64,000 bases of DNA from JABMQB01 sp963666575. GTDB taxonomy: Bacteria; Bacteroidota; Bacteroidia; Bacteroidales; Prolixibacteraceae. Positions 8,089-17,246 of this stretch are shown here, in pieces (position 1 is the first letter of the stretch; every line of letters begins with the position of its first letter). The translations under genes and the position numbers were made by a program. The notes under the pieces were generated by a model. The model was not told the origin of the DNA, did not search any database, and saw only the letters and a list, made by a program, of their open reading frames with translations. The stretch lies in NCBI GenBank assembly GCA_963666575.2, contig CAXXYG010000006.1:1-64000 (forward strand), read 5' to 3'.

Positions 8089-10118
8089 CATATGCTAAAT
8101 ACTATATCGTTTTACTTTTTGCCCTTTTATTTGGGTTCCAAAACCAGGCACAGGAATTTCAACAGAAAGCAAACACCATCGAAACAATAATGGAATCAAT
8201 TTCGGAAGAATTAGAAGGAGATGCCGATTATAGTTTGATACTTGATGACCTGGAGGAACTAGCTGAAAATCCGCTCAATATAAATGCAGCAACAAAAGAT
8301 GATTTCCGGAAACTCCACATGCTAAATGAAGCTCAAATTTTAAACTTGATTGAGCACAGGCAAAAATTTGGCAGAATACTTACAATATATGAATTAAAAA
8401 CCATAGATGGGTTTGACCGTTCAATTCTTGAAAAAATATCGCCTTTTGTACTTTTCGGTGAACTTCCCGATACTGAAACAAAAATGCATGCGGTTGCAAG
8501 GCACCAGCTATTCCTACGTGCTATTCAAAATTGGCCAACTTCTGAAGATTATCAAAAAACAGACAATGAAGCCCCAAGATTTGAAGGTTCTCCAACTAAA
8601 ATATATACACGTTACCGATTGGAATACGGTGATTTTTCGTCGGGGATAACTGCTGAAAAAGATCCCGGCGAAGCTTTTTTTACTGGCTCCAACAATACAG
8701 GTTTTGATTACTATTCAGGATATTTAAACTTCCGTTTTAACTCCTTTTTAAAAAATATAGTAATTGGCGATTATGCAGTTAAAGCCGGACAGGGATTGGT
8801 AATTTGGCAAGGATTTCCAACACGAAAATCATACGATGTAATAAACACATCGAAAATAAATGCAGGGATAAAACCTTATTCTTCGACCAATGAAAATAAA
8901 TTCTTCAGAGGTTCAAGTGCCACGTTTGGAATAAAAAATATGGATTTAACAGTGTTTTATTCCCGGAAAAATATGGATGCCAATATTGTTTACAGTAACA
9001 TTGATTCGAGCTCGACTCACTTTACAAGCCAACAAACATCGGGGTACCACCGAACTGCTTCCGAAATCGAAGATGAAAAAAGTATAACTGAAATTAATAA
9101 AGGGATAATTCTGAATTTCAGAAAAAACAGAATAAAAATTGGGGCAACAGTTTTACATCAGAAATTTGGATTGCCCTATATGAGGTCCAAATCTCCATCA
9201 AATCAGTTCAAATTTGAAGGGACTGAAAATCTTAACATAGGAATCAATTACCAATATTTCGTAAATAAATATCAGTTTTTTGGCGAAGCTGCAATTTCAA
9301 AATCAACAGGGAAAGCATTTATTCAAGGACTTATTGCCCATATTCACGACAGAGCGGCACTTTCGCTGTTATATCGGAATTTTGATAGAAATTATCACTC
9401 TCTGTGGGGCAATCCGTTTTCTGAAAACTCCGGAACAATAAATGAAAATGGAATATATGTTGGGCTTAGTTTACTACCGGTACAACATTTTAAACTTTCG
9501 GCATATGCCGACTATTACCATTCCCCCTGGATTAATTTTACAACTATGGCACCAGCAGGTGGAAATGACTATTTAGTCCAGCTTGATTATACACCATCTA
9601 AAAAAATTCAGTGTTATATCAGGTATAAAACTGAAAACAAAGAAACAAAAACAAAATTGGACTACAAGTATATCAACGAAACAGTTAATACTAAACATCT
9701 CCGTTTCCAAATTCAATACACTCTTTCCGAAATTCATTCATTTCGAACACGGGTTGAATATTCAGGTTTTAATCGGACAGAAAATGGTAAAATTATTTTT
9801 CAGGATTTTATATATAATCCGGCAAAAATTCCATTTTCAGCAAACTTTAGGTTTGCATTATTTGATACAGATGGCTACAATACCCGAATTTATGCCTACG
9901 AAAATGATTTATTGTATAACTACTCAATTCCGGCATATTATGGCAAAGGCTTTAAAACTTATATTAATATAAAATATAAAATTTTTAACAATTTTGTAAC
10001 ATCTTTAAAAATCGCAAACACCTCATTTACTGCAAATAATACTACTTCCACAACACCAAGCACTGCGTCTAAAAAAACCTTAACAGAAGTTAAATTTCAA
10101 ATAAGGTTGAAGTTTTAA
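8085..10118 (+). CDS. Helix-hairpin-helix protein with C-terminal beta-barrel
   Basis: 677 residues. A signal peptide ends near residue 22. Residues about 60-120 form ComEA-like helix-hairpin-helix repeats (NPLNINAATKDDFRKL and IYELKTIDGFDRSIL). From about 150 to the end the sequence shows alternating aromatic beta-strands like an outer-membrane barrel, ending KFQIRLKF. The arrangement of a DNA-binding-type fold at the cell surface plus a barrel is known in Bacteroidota genomes but uncharacterised; DNA uptake is a possible but untested role. It is translationally coupled to the preceding barrel gene. Confidence 0.75.
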   Translation: MTYAKYYIVLLFALLFGFQNQAQEFQQKANTIETIMESISEELEGDADYSLILDDLEELAENPLNINAATKDDFRKLHMLNEAQILNLIEHRQKFGRILTIYELKTIDGFDRSILEKISPFVLFGELPDTETKMHAVARHQLFLRAIQNWPTSEDYQKTDNEAPRFEGSPTKIYTRYRLEYGDFSSGITAEKDPGEAFFTGSNNTGFDYYSGYLNFRFNSFLKNIVIGDYAVKAGQGLVIWQGFPTRKSYDVINTSKINAGIKPYSSTNENKFFRGSSATFGIKNMDLTVFYSRKNMDANIVYSNIDSSSTHFTSQQTSGYHRTASEIEDEKSITEINKGIILNFRKNRIKIGATVLHQKFGLPYMRSKSPSNQFKFEGTENLNIGINYQYFVNKYQFFGEAAISKSTGKAFIQGLIAHIHDRAALSLLYRNFDRNYHSLWGNPFSENSGTINENGIYVGLSLLPVQHFKLSAYADYYHSPWINFTTMAPAGGNDYLVQLDYTPSKKIQCYIRYKTENKETKTKLDYKYINETVNTKHLRFQIQYTLSEIHSFRTRVEYSGFNRTENGKIIFQDFIYNPAKIPFSANFRFALFDTDGYNTRIYAYENDLLYNYSIPAYYGKGFKTYINIKYKIFNNFVTSLKIANTSFTANNTTSTTPSTASKKTLTEVKFQIRLKF

Positions 10119-10138
10119 GACATTATTTCGTTAATTTG
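10107..10138 (+). promoter_or_regulatory. Possible promoter of acyltransferase gene
   Basis: TTG at 10107-10109, a 21-base spacer, then TTAATTTG at 10131-10138, one base from TAnnTTTG. The start codon follows 24 bases later. Spacing fits; sequence is imperfect. Confidence 0.35.
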
Positions 10139-10161
10139 CGCTTTGTTATAAAAAATTCTGA

Positions 10162-11331
10162 ATGGAAGAAAATTATAATTACGACGATATCAGGCCCTAT
10201 AGAAATGACGAAGTCAAAGAAAAAATTCAACTTCTATTAAACGACCCGGTATTCGACAGAGTTCTTTTAGTCCTTTTTAAAACACCCGAAACAGTAGCAG
10301 TAGTCAAACAAAATTTATCGGCTGTTCGAACCATTAAACAACTTCAGGAATCGTTTATTGTTGATTTGTTGGAAATGGTATTAAAAACATCATCGGATGG
10401 ATTAACTGTTAGTGGGCTAAACAACCTCAAAAAAAATAAATCGTACCTGTTTATTTCAAATCACCGCGATATTATCCTCGACTCAGCTTTATTAAATTAC
10501 CTATTGGTGCAAAACGGCATGAATGCCACACAAATAGCTATTGGTAGTAACTTGCTGATTTTAGACTGGATTACTCATGCAGTAAAACTAAACAGGAGTT
10601 TTATTGTAAAACGAGATATTGCTGTTAGGGAATTATTGGAGGCATCGCAAAAAGTATCCAGTTTTATTCGCGATTCTATTACAATAAACAACAAGTCGGT
10701 ATGGTTAGCCCAACGTGAAGGGCGTACAAAAGATGGCAACGACAAGACACAACTGAGCCTTCTTAAAATGCTCAATATGAGTAATAGCAACAATTTCGCT
10801 GAAGGTTTTTCTGAGCTTAACATTGTACCTGTTTCTATTTCGTATGAGATTGAACCCTGTGGTGTTTCAAAAATTAAGGAATTAATTAAGAAGGAACAAA
10901 ACGAGTATAAAAAAAGGAGCAAGGACGACATGAAAAGTATGGCACGGGGAATGCAAAATAACAAAGGTCGCATTCATTTTTCTTTTGCCGAACCAATTAC
11001 TGCCGAAATAAACAAACTCGATATTACCCAAAGGGCAAACGACCTTATTCCATTGGCTGCCAATTTAATTGATAACCACATACACAGCGAATTTAAACTA
11101 TGGCCCAATAATTACGTTGCCATGGACATGCTTGCTGGCAACAAAAAATACAAAAAACATTATAATCAGGAACAAAAAGCTGCTTTCGAATTGCTTTTAA
11201 TTGAGGCACAGGCAAACATCGGTGGCGATGAGCAAACAGTTACCGATATGTTCTTGAAACTTTATGCCAATCCGGTACTGAATGCTGAGGCTGTAAAAGT
11301 AAAGGCCCTTGAATGTGTATCCGAACTATAA
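10162..11331 (+). CDS. Glycerophosphate/lysophospholipid acyltransferase-like protein
   Basis: 389 residues. The PlsC/PlsB-type motif appears as NHRDIILD at 100-107 (His101, with Asp at a one-residue longer spacing than classic Hx4D), then FIVKRD and QREGRTKDGNDKT as later substrate-binding blocks. No membrane segment is obvious. By family it transfers acyl groups to a glycerol-phosphate type lipid or a related substrate; which one is unknown. The HAD gene downstream starts 19 bases before this gene's end, so the two are probably co-translated. Confidence 0.7.
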   Translation: MEENYNYDDIRPYRNDEVKEKIQLLLNDPVFDRVLLVLFKTPETVAVVKQNLSAVRTIKQLQESFIVDLLEMVLKTSSDGLTVSGLNNLKKNKSYLFISNHRDIILDSALLNYLLVQNGMNATQIAIGSNLLILDWITHAVKLNRSFIVKRDIAVRELLEASQKVSSFIRDSITINNKSVWLAQREGRTKDGNDKTQLSLLKMLNMSNSNNFAEGFSELNIVPVSISYEIEPCGVSKIKELIKKEQNEYKKRSKDDMKSMARGMQNNKGRIHFSFAEPITAEINKLDITQRANDLIPLAANLIDNHIHSEFKLWPNNYVAMDMLAGNKKYKKHYNQEQKAAFELLLIEAQANIGGDEQTVTDMFLKLYANPVLNAEAVKVKALECVSEL

Positions 11332-11966
11332 TTTGGGATTGGAACGGTACATTATTGAACGACATTGATTTATGCGTTCAAACCATTAATGTTTTACTAA
11401 AAAAAAGAAACCTCCCTTGCCTTGATAAAAAAAGGTATAAGGAGGTTTTTTCATTTCCTGTTAAAGATTATTACCAGGCTGCTGGTTTTGATTTTTCAAA
11501 AGAAAATTTTTCTATCCCTGCTAGTGAATTCATAAACCAATACAATGCCCGTGTAAACAATTACCATTTGCACCCTGGAGCCATTCCATTTCTCGAATAT
11601 TTTAAATCTGTTGGAATACGCCAGTTTATACTGTCGGCAATGAAACAGGATAAATTAGATGAGACCGTCCTTCACCAGAATTTACTTACCTATTTTGAAT
11701 CGATACATGGGCTTAATAACCACTATGCACATTCAAAAGTTGAGGTTGGAATTCAGCTTATGAAATCAAAAAATATTCTTCAAAAAGAAACATGCATTAT
11801 TGGTGATACCATTCATGATTACGAAGTTGCACAGGAATTAGGCATAAAATGTATTTTAATTGCTGATGGGCATCAATCAGCGGCGCGACTCAAAACAACA
11901 AATACTACAGTAGTTTCGTCGCTTGGTGATCTTAAAAATCTAAACTTATTTAAACTTCGCCGATGA
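11313..11966 (+). CDS. HAD-superfamily phosphatase (phosphoglycolate phosphatase-like)
   Basis: 217 residues. HAD motif I is IIWDWNGTLLND: the nucleophile Asp is present, but the second position of DxD is Asn, a form common in the DWNGTL subgroup. LSAMKQ is motif II, and GDTIHDYEVAQELG at the C-terminal half is motif IV with the metal-binding Asp residues. It overlaps the acyltransferase gene by 19 bases and converges on recJ with a seven-base gap. The substrate is unknown. Confidence 0.8.
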   Translation: MCIRTIIWDWNGTLLNDIDLCVQTINVLLKKRNLPCLDKKRYKEVFSFPVKDYYQAAGFDFSKENFSIPASEFINQYNARVNNYHLHPGAIPFLEYFKSVGIRQFILSAMKQDKLDETVLHQNLLTYFESIHGLNNHYAHSKVEVGIQLMKSKNILQKETCIIGDTIHDYEVAQELGIKCILIADGHQSAARLKTTNTTVVSSLGDLKNLNLFKLRR

Positions 11967-11973
11967 TAATCGG

Positions 11974-13692
11974 CTACATTTTACTGCGAATATCGCGAAT
12001 GTACAATTGAAGGTTTGTTTTTCCCCTGAATTCATTTTCAACTATCGAATAACAAATATCAAAAGGGAGGCCAGAAGTAACAATGTCAAATTTATCGGAA
12101 TGATTAAAAGCAATGGCCGCAAATATTCCTGAATTAAAGTCCGGTTCTACCAAATCGAGTTTAATGTGTTCTTCATTTTTCCCAACCAAACGGCTTGATC
12201 CTGCGTCAAGAACATCTTCGGTTAAAAAAACAGGAAGCATGTTATGAGGGCCAAAAGGTGCAAATTGTTTTAAAACCCGATAAAATTTAGGAGTAATAAG
12301 ATTAAGCATTATTTTGGCGTCAATATCAATTGAATGTATTCGTTGCGCTTCAGTTAATCCATTGGCAACAATTTCCTCAAACCTTTCGGCAAAAGCGGGA
12401 ATATTTTCAATTTTCATTGTTAATCCTGCAGCATACATATGCCCTCCATATGATTCCAACAAATCGCTGCATGACCCCACTGCTTCATACAAATCAAAAT
12501 CTTTCACCGACCGGGCCGATCCAGTAGCCATGCCATTCGATTCGGTTAAAATAACAGTTGGGCGGTAATAATATTCAGTTAGCCTTGAAGCAACAATACC
12601 AACAACTCCCTTGTGCCAATCGCGGCTATATAAAACAGTACTTTTTTTCTGAAGGTAATAGTCGTTGTTCTGAATCATATCCAAAGCTTCCTGGGTAATA
12701 TCCCTGTCAAGCGTTTTCCTTATTTCATTAAACGAATTTATTTCATCACCCAATTCAATGGCTTCAGCTTCTTCCTCAACAACTAAAATTTCCACCGATT
12801 TTTTACCATGCTCTATTCTTCCTGAAGCATTTAACCGTGGCCCAATTTTAAATACAATGTCACTAATAGTAATTTCTTCGCCCCGTAATCCCGAATAATT
12901 AATAATCGTTTTTAATCCCCTGCTTGGGTCCGAGTTTAATTTTTTTAGCCCATAATGCGCCAGTACCCTGTTCTCTCCAATTACCGGAACAATGTCAGAA
13001 GCGATACTTACCACAACAAGGTCCAACAGGTCATATACCTCGTTAAGAGGAATGTCATTATTTTGGCAGTAACCCTGAGCAAATTTAAAACCCACACCGC
13101 ACCCCGATAATTCTTTAAACGGGTAATCACAATCGGGACGCTTGGGATCGAGAACTGCTACAGCATCCGGTATTTGATCGTCAGGATTATGATGGTCGCA
13201 AATAATATAATCAAGGCCGCGGTCTTTTGCATTCTTAATTTTTTCAATGGCTTTTATTCCACAATCAAGCACAATCACCAATGTAACATTTTCTTCGATG
13301 GCATAATCGATACTTTTGGGCGATATACCATACCCTTCCGAATATCTGTCAGGAATATAAAAATCGAGCTCTTTAAGACGGTTTTTTAAGAACATATACA
13401 TAAGAGCCACCGAGGTAGTACCGTCAACATCGTAATCGCCATAAATCAAAACTTTCTCCTGATTTTTAATGGCTATTTCAAGACGTGCCACAGCCTTATC
13501 CATGTCCTTCATTAGGTATGGATCGTGGAGGTCGGATAACCGGGGACGGAAAAAAGCTTTTGCTTCAGAAAAGGTTTTTATCCCCCTCTGCACAAGTAGA
13601 TTAGCAATGGACATCTCAACATTTAAAGCAGCCGAAAGATGTTTGACATCATTACTATCACCATGTGATTTCATTTTCCAATTTCTTTCCAT
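11974..13692 (-). CDS. recJ: Single-stranded-DNA-specific exonuclease RecJ
   Basis: 572 residues, the usual length. The DHH phosphoesterase motifs are YGDYDVDGTTSVAL (Asp86, Asp88, Asp90), the VLDCGI block and CDHHNP, which together bind two metal ions. A DHHA1 block follows (SGRIEHG and the YAAGLTMKIE region). RecJ degrades single-stranded DNA 5' to 3' in recombination and repair. It is divergent from lysS and has its own candidate promoter element at 13725-13732. Confidence 0.95.
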   Translation of the reverse strand: MERNWKMKSHGDSNDVKHLSAALNVEMSIANLLVQRGIKTFSEAKAFFRPRLSDLHDPYLMKDMDKAVARLEIAIKNQEKVLIYGDYDVDGTTSVALMYMFLKNRLKELDFYIPDRYSEGYGISPKSIDYAIEENVTLVIVLDCGIKAIEKIKNAKDRGLDYIICDHHNPDDQIPDAVAVLDPKRPDCDYPFKELSGCGVGFKFAQGYCQNNDIPLNEVYDLLDLVVVSIASDIVPVIGENRVLAHYGLKKLNSDPSRGLKTIINYSGLRGEEITISDIVFKIGPRLNASGRIEHGKKSVEILVVEEEAEAIELGDEINSFNEIRKTLDRDITQEALDMIQNNDYYLQKKSTVLYSRDWHKGVVGIVASRLTEYYYRPTVILTESNGMATGSARSVKDFDLYEAVGSCSDLLESYGGHMYAAGLTMKIENIPAFAERFEEIVANGLTEAQRIHSIDIDAKIMLNLITPKFYRVLKQFAPFGPHNMLPVFLTEDVLDAGSSRLVGKNEEHIKLDLVEPDFNSGIFAAIAFNHSDKFDIVTSGLPFDICYSIVENEFRGKTNLQLYIRDIRSKM

Positions 13693-13724
13693 TCCACCTA
13701 AATATTTGATAAATTACCGGACAT

Positions 13725-13732
13725 CAAAAGTA
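13725..13732 (-). promoter_or_regulatory. Candidate -7 element for recJ
   Basis: The minus strand reads TACTTTTG, an exact TAnnTTTG match, about 33 bases before the recJ start. The -33 box is not clear. Confidence 0.45.
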
Positions 13733-13906
13733 AGCTAAATATACTAAATTGCACTCTTTAATAATAACAAACCAAATTATACTTAACATTACTTATTAAC
13801 ACCAGCTTTAATCCAATTGTTACCTGTTACATACAGCCTTTTCTTATGTTTTTACACTAATTTTACACGTAATAGGAAATTAGCCTTCCACTTTTTTTTC
13901 TTTTTC

Positions 13907-13914
13907 TATCTTTG
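13907..13914 (+). promoter_or_regulatory. Candidate -7 element for lysS
   Basis: TATCTTTG, an exact TAnnTTTG match, 26 bases before the lysS ATG. The base after it is C, as in many Bacteroidota promoters. The -33 region is not a clear match. Confidence 0.55.
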
Positions 13915-13940
13915 CAAAAAATAAATACAAAATTGGGCAA

Positions 13941-15653
13941 ATGAGCACAGCTGAGTTAAGTGAACAGGAAATAATAAGAAGGAATTCATTACAAAAACTT
14001 CGCGAAGCAGGGATAGAACCATACCCTGCTGAGCAATATGATGTAAATACCAATACCAAAGAAATAAAAAAGGCATATAACGCTGATAGCAATAATTTTC
14101 AGGATATATGCCTGGCAGGTAGGTTAATGAGCCGCCGGATAATGGGGAAAGCATCGTTTGCTGAAATTCAGGACCACGAAGGAAAAATTCAGTTATACCT
14201 CAACAGGGATGAAATTTGCCCCGGAGAAGACAAATTAATATACAACGAAGTATTTAAAAAACTACTTGATATTGGCGATATTATTGGCGTTAAAGGGTTT
14301 GTTTTTATTACCCAAATGGGTGAAATCTCTATCCATGTTAAAGAATTAACGGTATTAAGTAAATCGTTACGGCCACTGCCAATTGTTAAGGAAAAAGAAG
14401 GCAAAACATACGACGCTTTTACCGACCCCGAACAACGTTACCGTCAGCGTTATATCGACTTGATTGTTAATCCGCATGTAAAAGACGTTTTTATTAAACG
14501 GACAAAAATAGTAAATACCATGCGGGCCATGTTTAATGAATATGGCTATTTTGAAGTTGAAACTCCCATTTTACAGCCTATACCGGGTGGAGCAACAGCC
14601 AGGCCATTTATTACACATCATAATTCGCTGAATATGCCGCTGTACCTGCGAATTGCCAACGAACTGTACCTTAAAAGATTAATTGTTGGTGGATTTGAAG
14701 GTGTTTATGAATTTGGAAAAGATTTCCGTAACGAAGGAATGGACCGAACTCATAACCCAGAGTTTACTGTCATGGAAATTTATGTTGCCTACAAAGACTA
14801 CATATGGATGATGGGATTCACTGAAGAAATTTGTGAGCGTGTGGCTATGGCATTACACGGAACTACTAAAGTTCAGGTGGGTGAAAACCTCATCGATTTT
14901 AAAACTCCTTACCCAAGGGTAACAATGGCAGGAGCCATTAAAGAACATACCGGTTTTGATATTGCCGGAAAATCAGAAGCTGAATTACGCGAAATTTGCA
15001 ATAAACTGGAAATTGAAACCGATCCTTCAATGGGAAAAGGAAAACTCATTGATGAAATTTTTGGTGAAAAATGCGAACATACATACATTCAACCAACATT
15101 TATAACAGATTATCCGGTTGAAATGTCGCCATTGACTAAAAAACACCGCAGCACACCGGGTGTTACCGAACGGTTTGAATTGATGGTTAACGGCAAAGAG
15201 TTGGCAAATGCCTATTCTGAACTCAACGATCCCATTGACCAACGCGAACGGTTTGAAGAACAAATGAAATTATCGGCAAAAGGTGACGACGAGGCCATGT
15301 TTATCGACCAGGATTTCCTGAAAGCATTGGAATATGGCATGCCTCCAACATCAGGTATGGGAATGGGTATCGACCGCCTCACTATGTTTATGACCAACAG
15401 CTCATCGATTCAGGATGTATTATTTTTCCCACAAATGAAACCTGAAATTAAAAAAGTACAGGTTGAATTAACCGAGGATGAAAAAATGGTTTTTGAGATT
15501 CTAAAAACCAATTCACCAATTGGATTAGACGATTTAAAAACACAATCGGGGCTTAGCAATAAAAAGTGGGACAAATCCATTAAAGGGCTTACTAAAAACA
15601 AAGTGGCTTCGGTTACTAAAACCGGTGAAAATTTATTGGTGGAATTGGTTTGA
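13941..15653 (+). CDS. lysS: Lysyl-tRNA synthetase, class II
   Basis: 570 residues. An N-terminal OB fold (about 55-150, GRLMSRRIMGKASFAEIQD) is followed by the class II core: motif 1 near MFNEYGYFEVETPIL, motif 2 FRNEGMDRTHNPEFT, and motif 3 GMGMGIDRLTM near 480. About 70 extra residues at the C-terminus (from about 500) look like a small helical or winged-helix domain with the pattern FEILKTNSPIGLDDLKTQSG. This extension is longer than in the E. coli enzyme. It ends in a strong terminator. Confidence 0.96.
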   Translation: MSTAELSEQEIIRRNSLQKLREAGIEPYPAEQYDVNTNTKEIKKAYNADSNNFQDICLAGRLMSRRIMGKASFAEIQDHEGKIQLYLNRDEICPGEDKLIYNEVFKKLLDIGDIIGVKGFVFITQMGEISIHVKELTVLSKSLRPLPIVKEKEGKTYDAFTDPEQRYRQRYIDLIVNPHVKDVFIKRTKIVNTMRAMFNEYGYFEVETPILQPIPGGATARPFITHHNSLNMPLYLRIANELYLKRLIVGGFEGVYEFGKDFRNEGMDRTHNPEFTVMEIYVAYKDYIWMMGFTEEICERVAMALHGTTKVQVGENLIDFKTPYPRVTMAGAIKEHTGFDIAGKSEAELREICNKLEIETDPSMGKGKLIDEIFGEKCEHTYIQPTFITDYPVEMSPLTKKHRSTPGVTERFELMVNGKELANAYSELNDPIDQRERFEEQMKLSAKGDDEAMFIDQDFLKALEYGMPPTSGMGMGIDRLTMFMTNSSSIQDVLFFPQMKPEIKKVQVELTEDEKMVFEILKTNSPIGLDDLKTQSGLSNKKWDKSIKGLTKNKVASVTKTGENLLVELV

Positions 15654-15696
15654 GAGTAAAAATAGGAAGTCGTAAGTAAAAAGTAGTAAGAAAAAA
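15654..15696. repeat. Degenerate AGTA-type tandem repeat followed by A6
   Basis: Just after the lysS stop, short units AAGTCGT, AAGTAAA, AAGTAGT and AAG lead into AAAAAA. The same layout with different letters recurs at 47104-47166, 47262-47356 and 55588-55723. It lies inside the 3' untranslated part of lysS, before the terminator. Confidence 0.45.
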
Positions 15697-15702
15697 TATA
15701 CG

Positions 15703-15730
15703 AGCCTCGGAGGAATCCGGGGCTTTTTTT
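15703..15730 (+). terminator. Rho-independent terminator after lysS
   Basis: Stem AGCCTCGG / CCGGGGCT (one G-T pair), six-base loop, then a T7 tract. Confidence 0.85.
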
Positions 15731-15749
15731 GTAGGTGAGGCGTTGTTTC

Positions 15750-15786
15750 AAATCTTTTCCAAAGTTTAAAACTTTGGAAAAGATTT
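15750..15786. repeat. Perfect 18-bp palindrome
   Basis: Arms 15750-15767 and 15769-15786 are exact reverse complements around a single central A; the core is CCAAAGTTT / AAACTTTGG. It lies between convergent lysS and the SRPBCC gene. It could be a bidirectional terminator, although neither side has a long T tract, or a copy of an interspersed palindrome. Confidence 0.7.
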
Positions 15787-15850
15787 CTTCATAGACAAAA
15801 GAAAACAATTATCAACAATTAATAATATTTTTATAATTGCAAACTTTGAC

Positions 15851-16276
15851 TCACGAAAAATGACTTTTTAAATCTTGTAAAAGTGCATGGTAAATAGGAT
15901 TGCACATTTCGGCAACACCGCCTTCTCCCGACGACTTCCACTCTGTGGTCCATAATACAAAAGATGAATTATTCTCAGATACCGAAAATACTGTTACTTC
16001 TCCAACATATCCCTGAACATTGTCCTTCGAAACCGGCCCAGGTCCATCATCAATACTATACTGAAACTTTTTTGCATCGTTGTCTATTGCCAAAAGAGTT
16101 TCTTGAAAAGCATCATTTATTACCCTTTTTGCGCCAATTTCATTGGAAGATTTATTTCCAACAATCTCAACTTTCTCAACTACATTTTTACTCCACGACA
16201 ATTCATGAAAATCTTTCAAAACATCCCATACCTCTTCGGCTGGGGCATTGATTACTACTGAATTATAACATCCCAT
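15851..16276 (-). CDS. SRPBCC-family (START/Bet v1-like) protein
   Basis: 141 residues. The N-terminus VVINAPAEEVWDVLKDFHELSWS is the first strand and helix of the SRPBCC fold, and the final helix ends ALLQDLKSHFS. These proteins bind hydrophobic ligands or act as polyketide cyclase-like or stress proteins. The ligand is unknown. The upstream region contains two inverted repeats that could be operators. Confidence 0.75.
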   Translation of the reverse strand: MGCYNSVVINAPAEEVWDVLKDFHELSWSKNVVEKVEIVGNKSSNEIGAKRVINDAFQETLLAIDNDAKKFQYSIDDGPGPVSKDNVQGYVGEVTVFSVSENNSSFVLWTTEWKSSGEGGVAEMCNPIYHALLQDLKSHFS

Positions 16277-16560
16277 TTTAATAACTATTTATAGTTAAAT
16301 TTATTTATTCTGTTTATTCACCTAAAAACTCAATTAATGAGTCTCAATTCAAAATTTTTAAACTAATCAGTTTAGTTTTTACGAATGTGGTTTTTGATTT
16401 TTTATTTAGAATGAGTCTAAAGATAGCAAAATTAATTAAAGACACTAAAGTATTTTATAGGAATAAAAAAATTAAGCCAAAGAGCATATAAGGAACTTTT
16501 CATAGGTAAGCCATTTGAAACCGCCTTGTAAAATTGCGGATTGACAACCGCAACATCCAG
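16277..16560. other. Intergenic region with two inverted repeats upstream of SRPBCC gene
   Basis: TAACTAT / ATAGTTA at 16282-16297 sits directly before the SRPBCC start, and TAAACT / AGTTTA at 16359-16374 lies further upstream. The octamer ATGAGTCT occurs twice, near 16337 and 16410. These could be regulator sites for the leftward gene. A hairpin TTGCGG / CCGCAA lies at 16534-16553, just after the end of the next leftward gene, without a T tract. Confidence 0.4.
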
Positions 16561-17046
16561 TCAAAAATTCAATTGTAAACTTAAGCCTGCCGAATTTGAT
16601 TGAAGTTGATTATTCGAATTATTTATAAAGGGTTTGAAATTAAATGAAACACCCAAATCACGAAAAGCCATATTTTGAATTTTCGCCACCTTAACAGCAT
16701 CAAAAAAATTCCAGATATAAATTCCTACAAAAGATAAAACACCTCCAATCATCATAGGTGCCCCTAAATCACTCCCTCCATAACCAATTGCAAATCCTAC
16801 AGTAGTTATCAACAGAGAAGTACTCATTCCACCCAAAAAAGCAACTCCCCGAAGTGGTTCATTGGCATATACATGCCCGGCACCTGGAATTATTGCCAAA
16901 ACTCCTGCCATTGCAGGTTGAAAACGATCTCCCTCTTTAAAAGAATAGTTTTTCACATCGTAATTATTTTTATACGTTCTGTACTGAGCGTTAACCTTAG
17001 CCGTTGTGAAAACCAGGAAAAGTAAAACTATAACACCTTTCATCAT
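16561..17046 (-). CDS. Small membrane protein, DUF5683-like
   Basis: 161 residues from the ATG at 17046. A start at 17103 would add 19 residues before a clear signal peptide (MMKGVIVLLFLVFTTAKVNAQ), so the inner start is preferred. Then come GVLAIIPGAGHVYANEPLRG, which resembles the IPGLGQ-Y motif of Bacteroidota DUF5683 proteins, two hydrophobic stretches, and a beta-like C-terminus ending LSLQLNF. The ending in Phe is common in outer-membrane proteins. Family assignment is by resemblance only; the function is unknown. Confidence 0.6.
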   Translation of the reverse strand: MMKGVIVLLFLVFTTAKVNAQYRTYKNNYDVKNYSFKEGDRFQPAMAGVLAIIPGAGHVYANEPLRGVAFLGGMSTSLLITTVGFAIGYGGSDLGAPMMIGGVLSFVGIYIWNFFDAVKVAKIQNMAFRDLGVSFNFKPFINNSNNQLQSNSAGLSLQLNF

Positions 17047-17246
17047 ATTTGTTATTTTGTTAATCGCAACACGATACTGTGAAGCAACAGTAATTACAAA
17101 CAAAAAATGGCTTACAATGTTTTACTCAATCGGCACAACCTAATACCAGACATCGTCAACTGGAAAATTTCAATTAATTCACTCTCCCTTTTATTTTGAA
17201 AACTAAAACTTCTTCCTTAATTTTAAAAAAAATAGATTCCTCCTAA

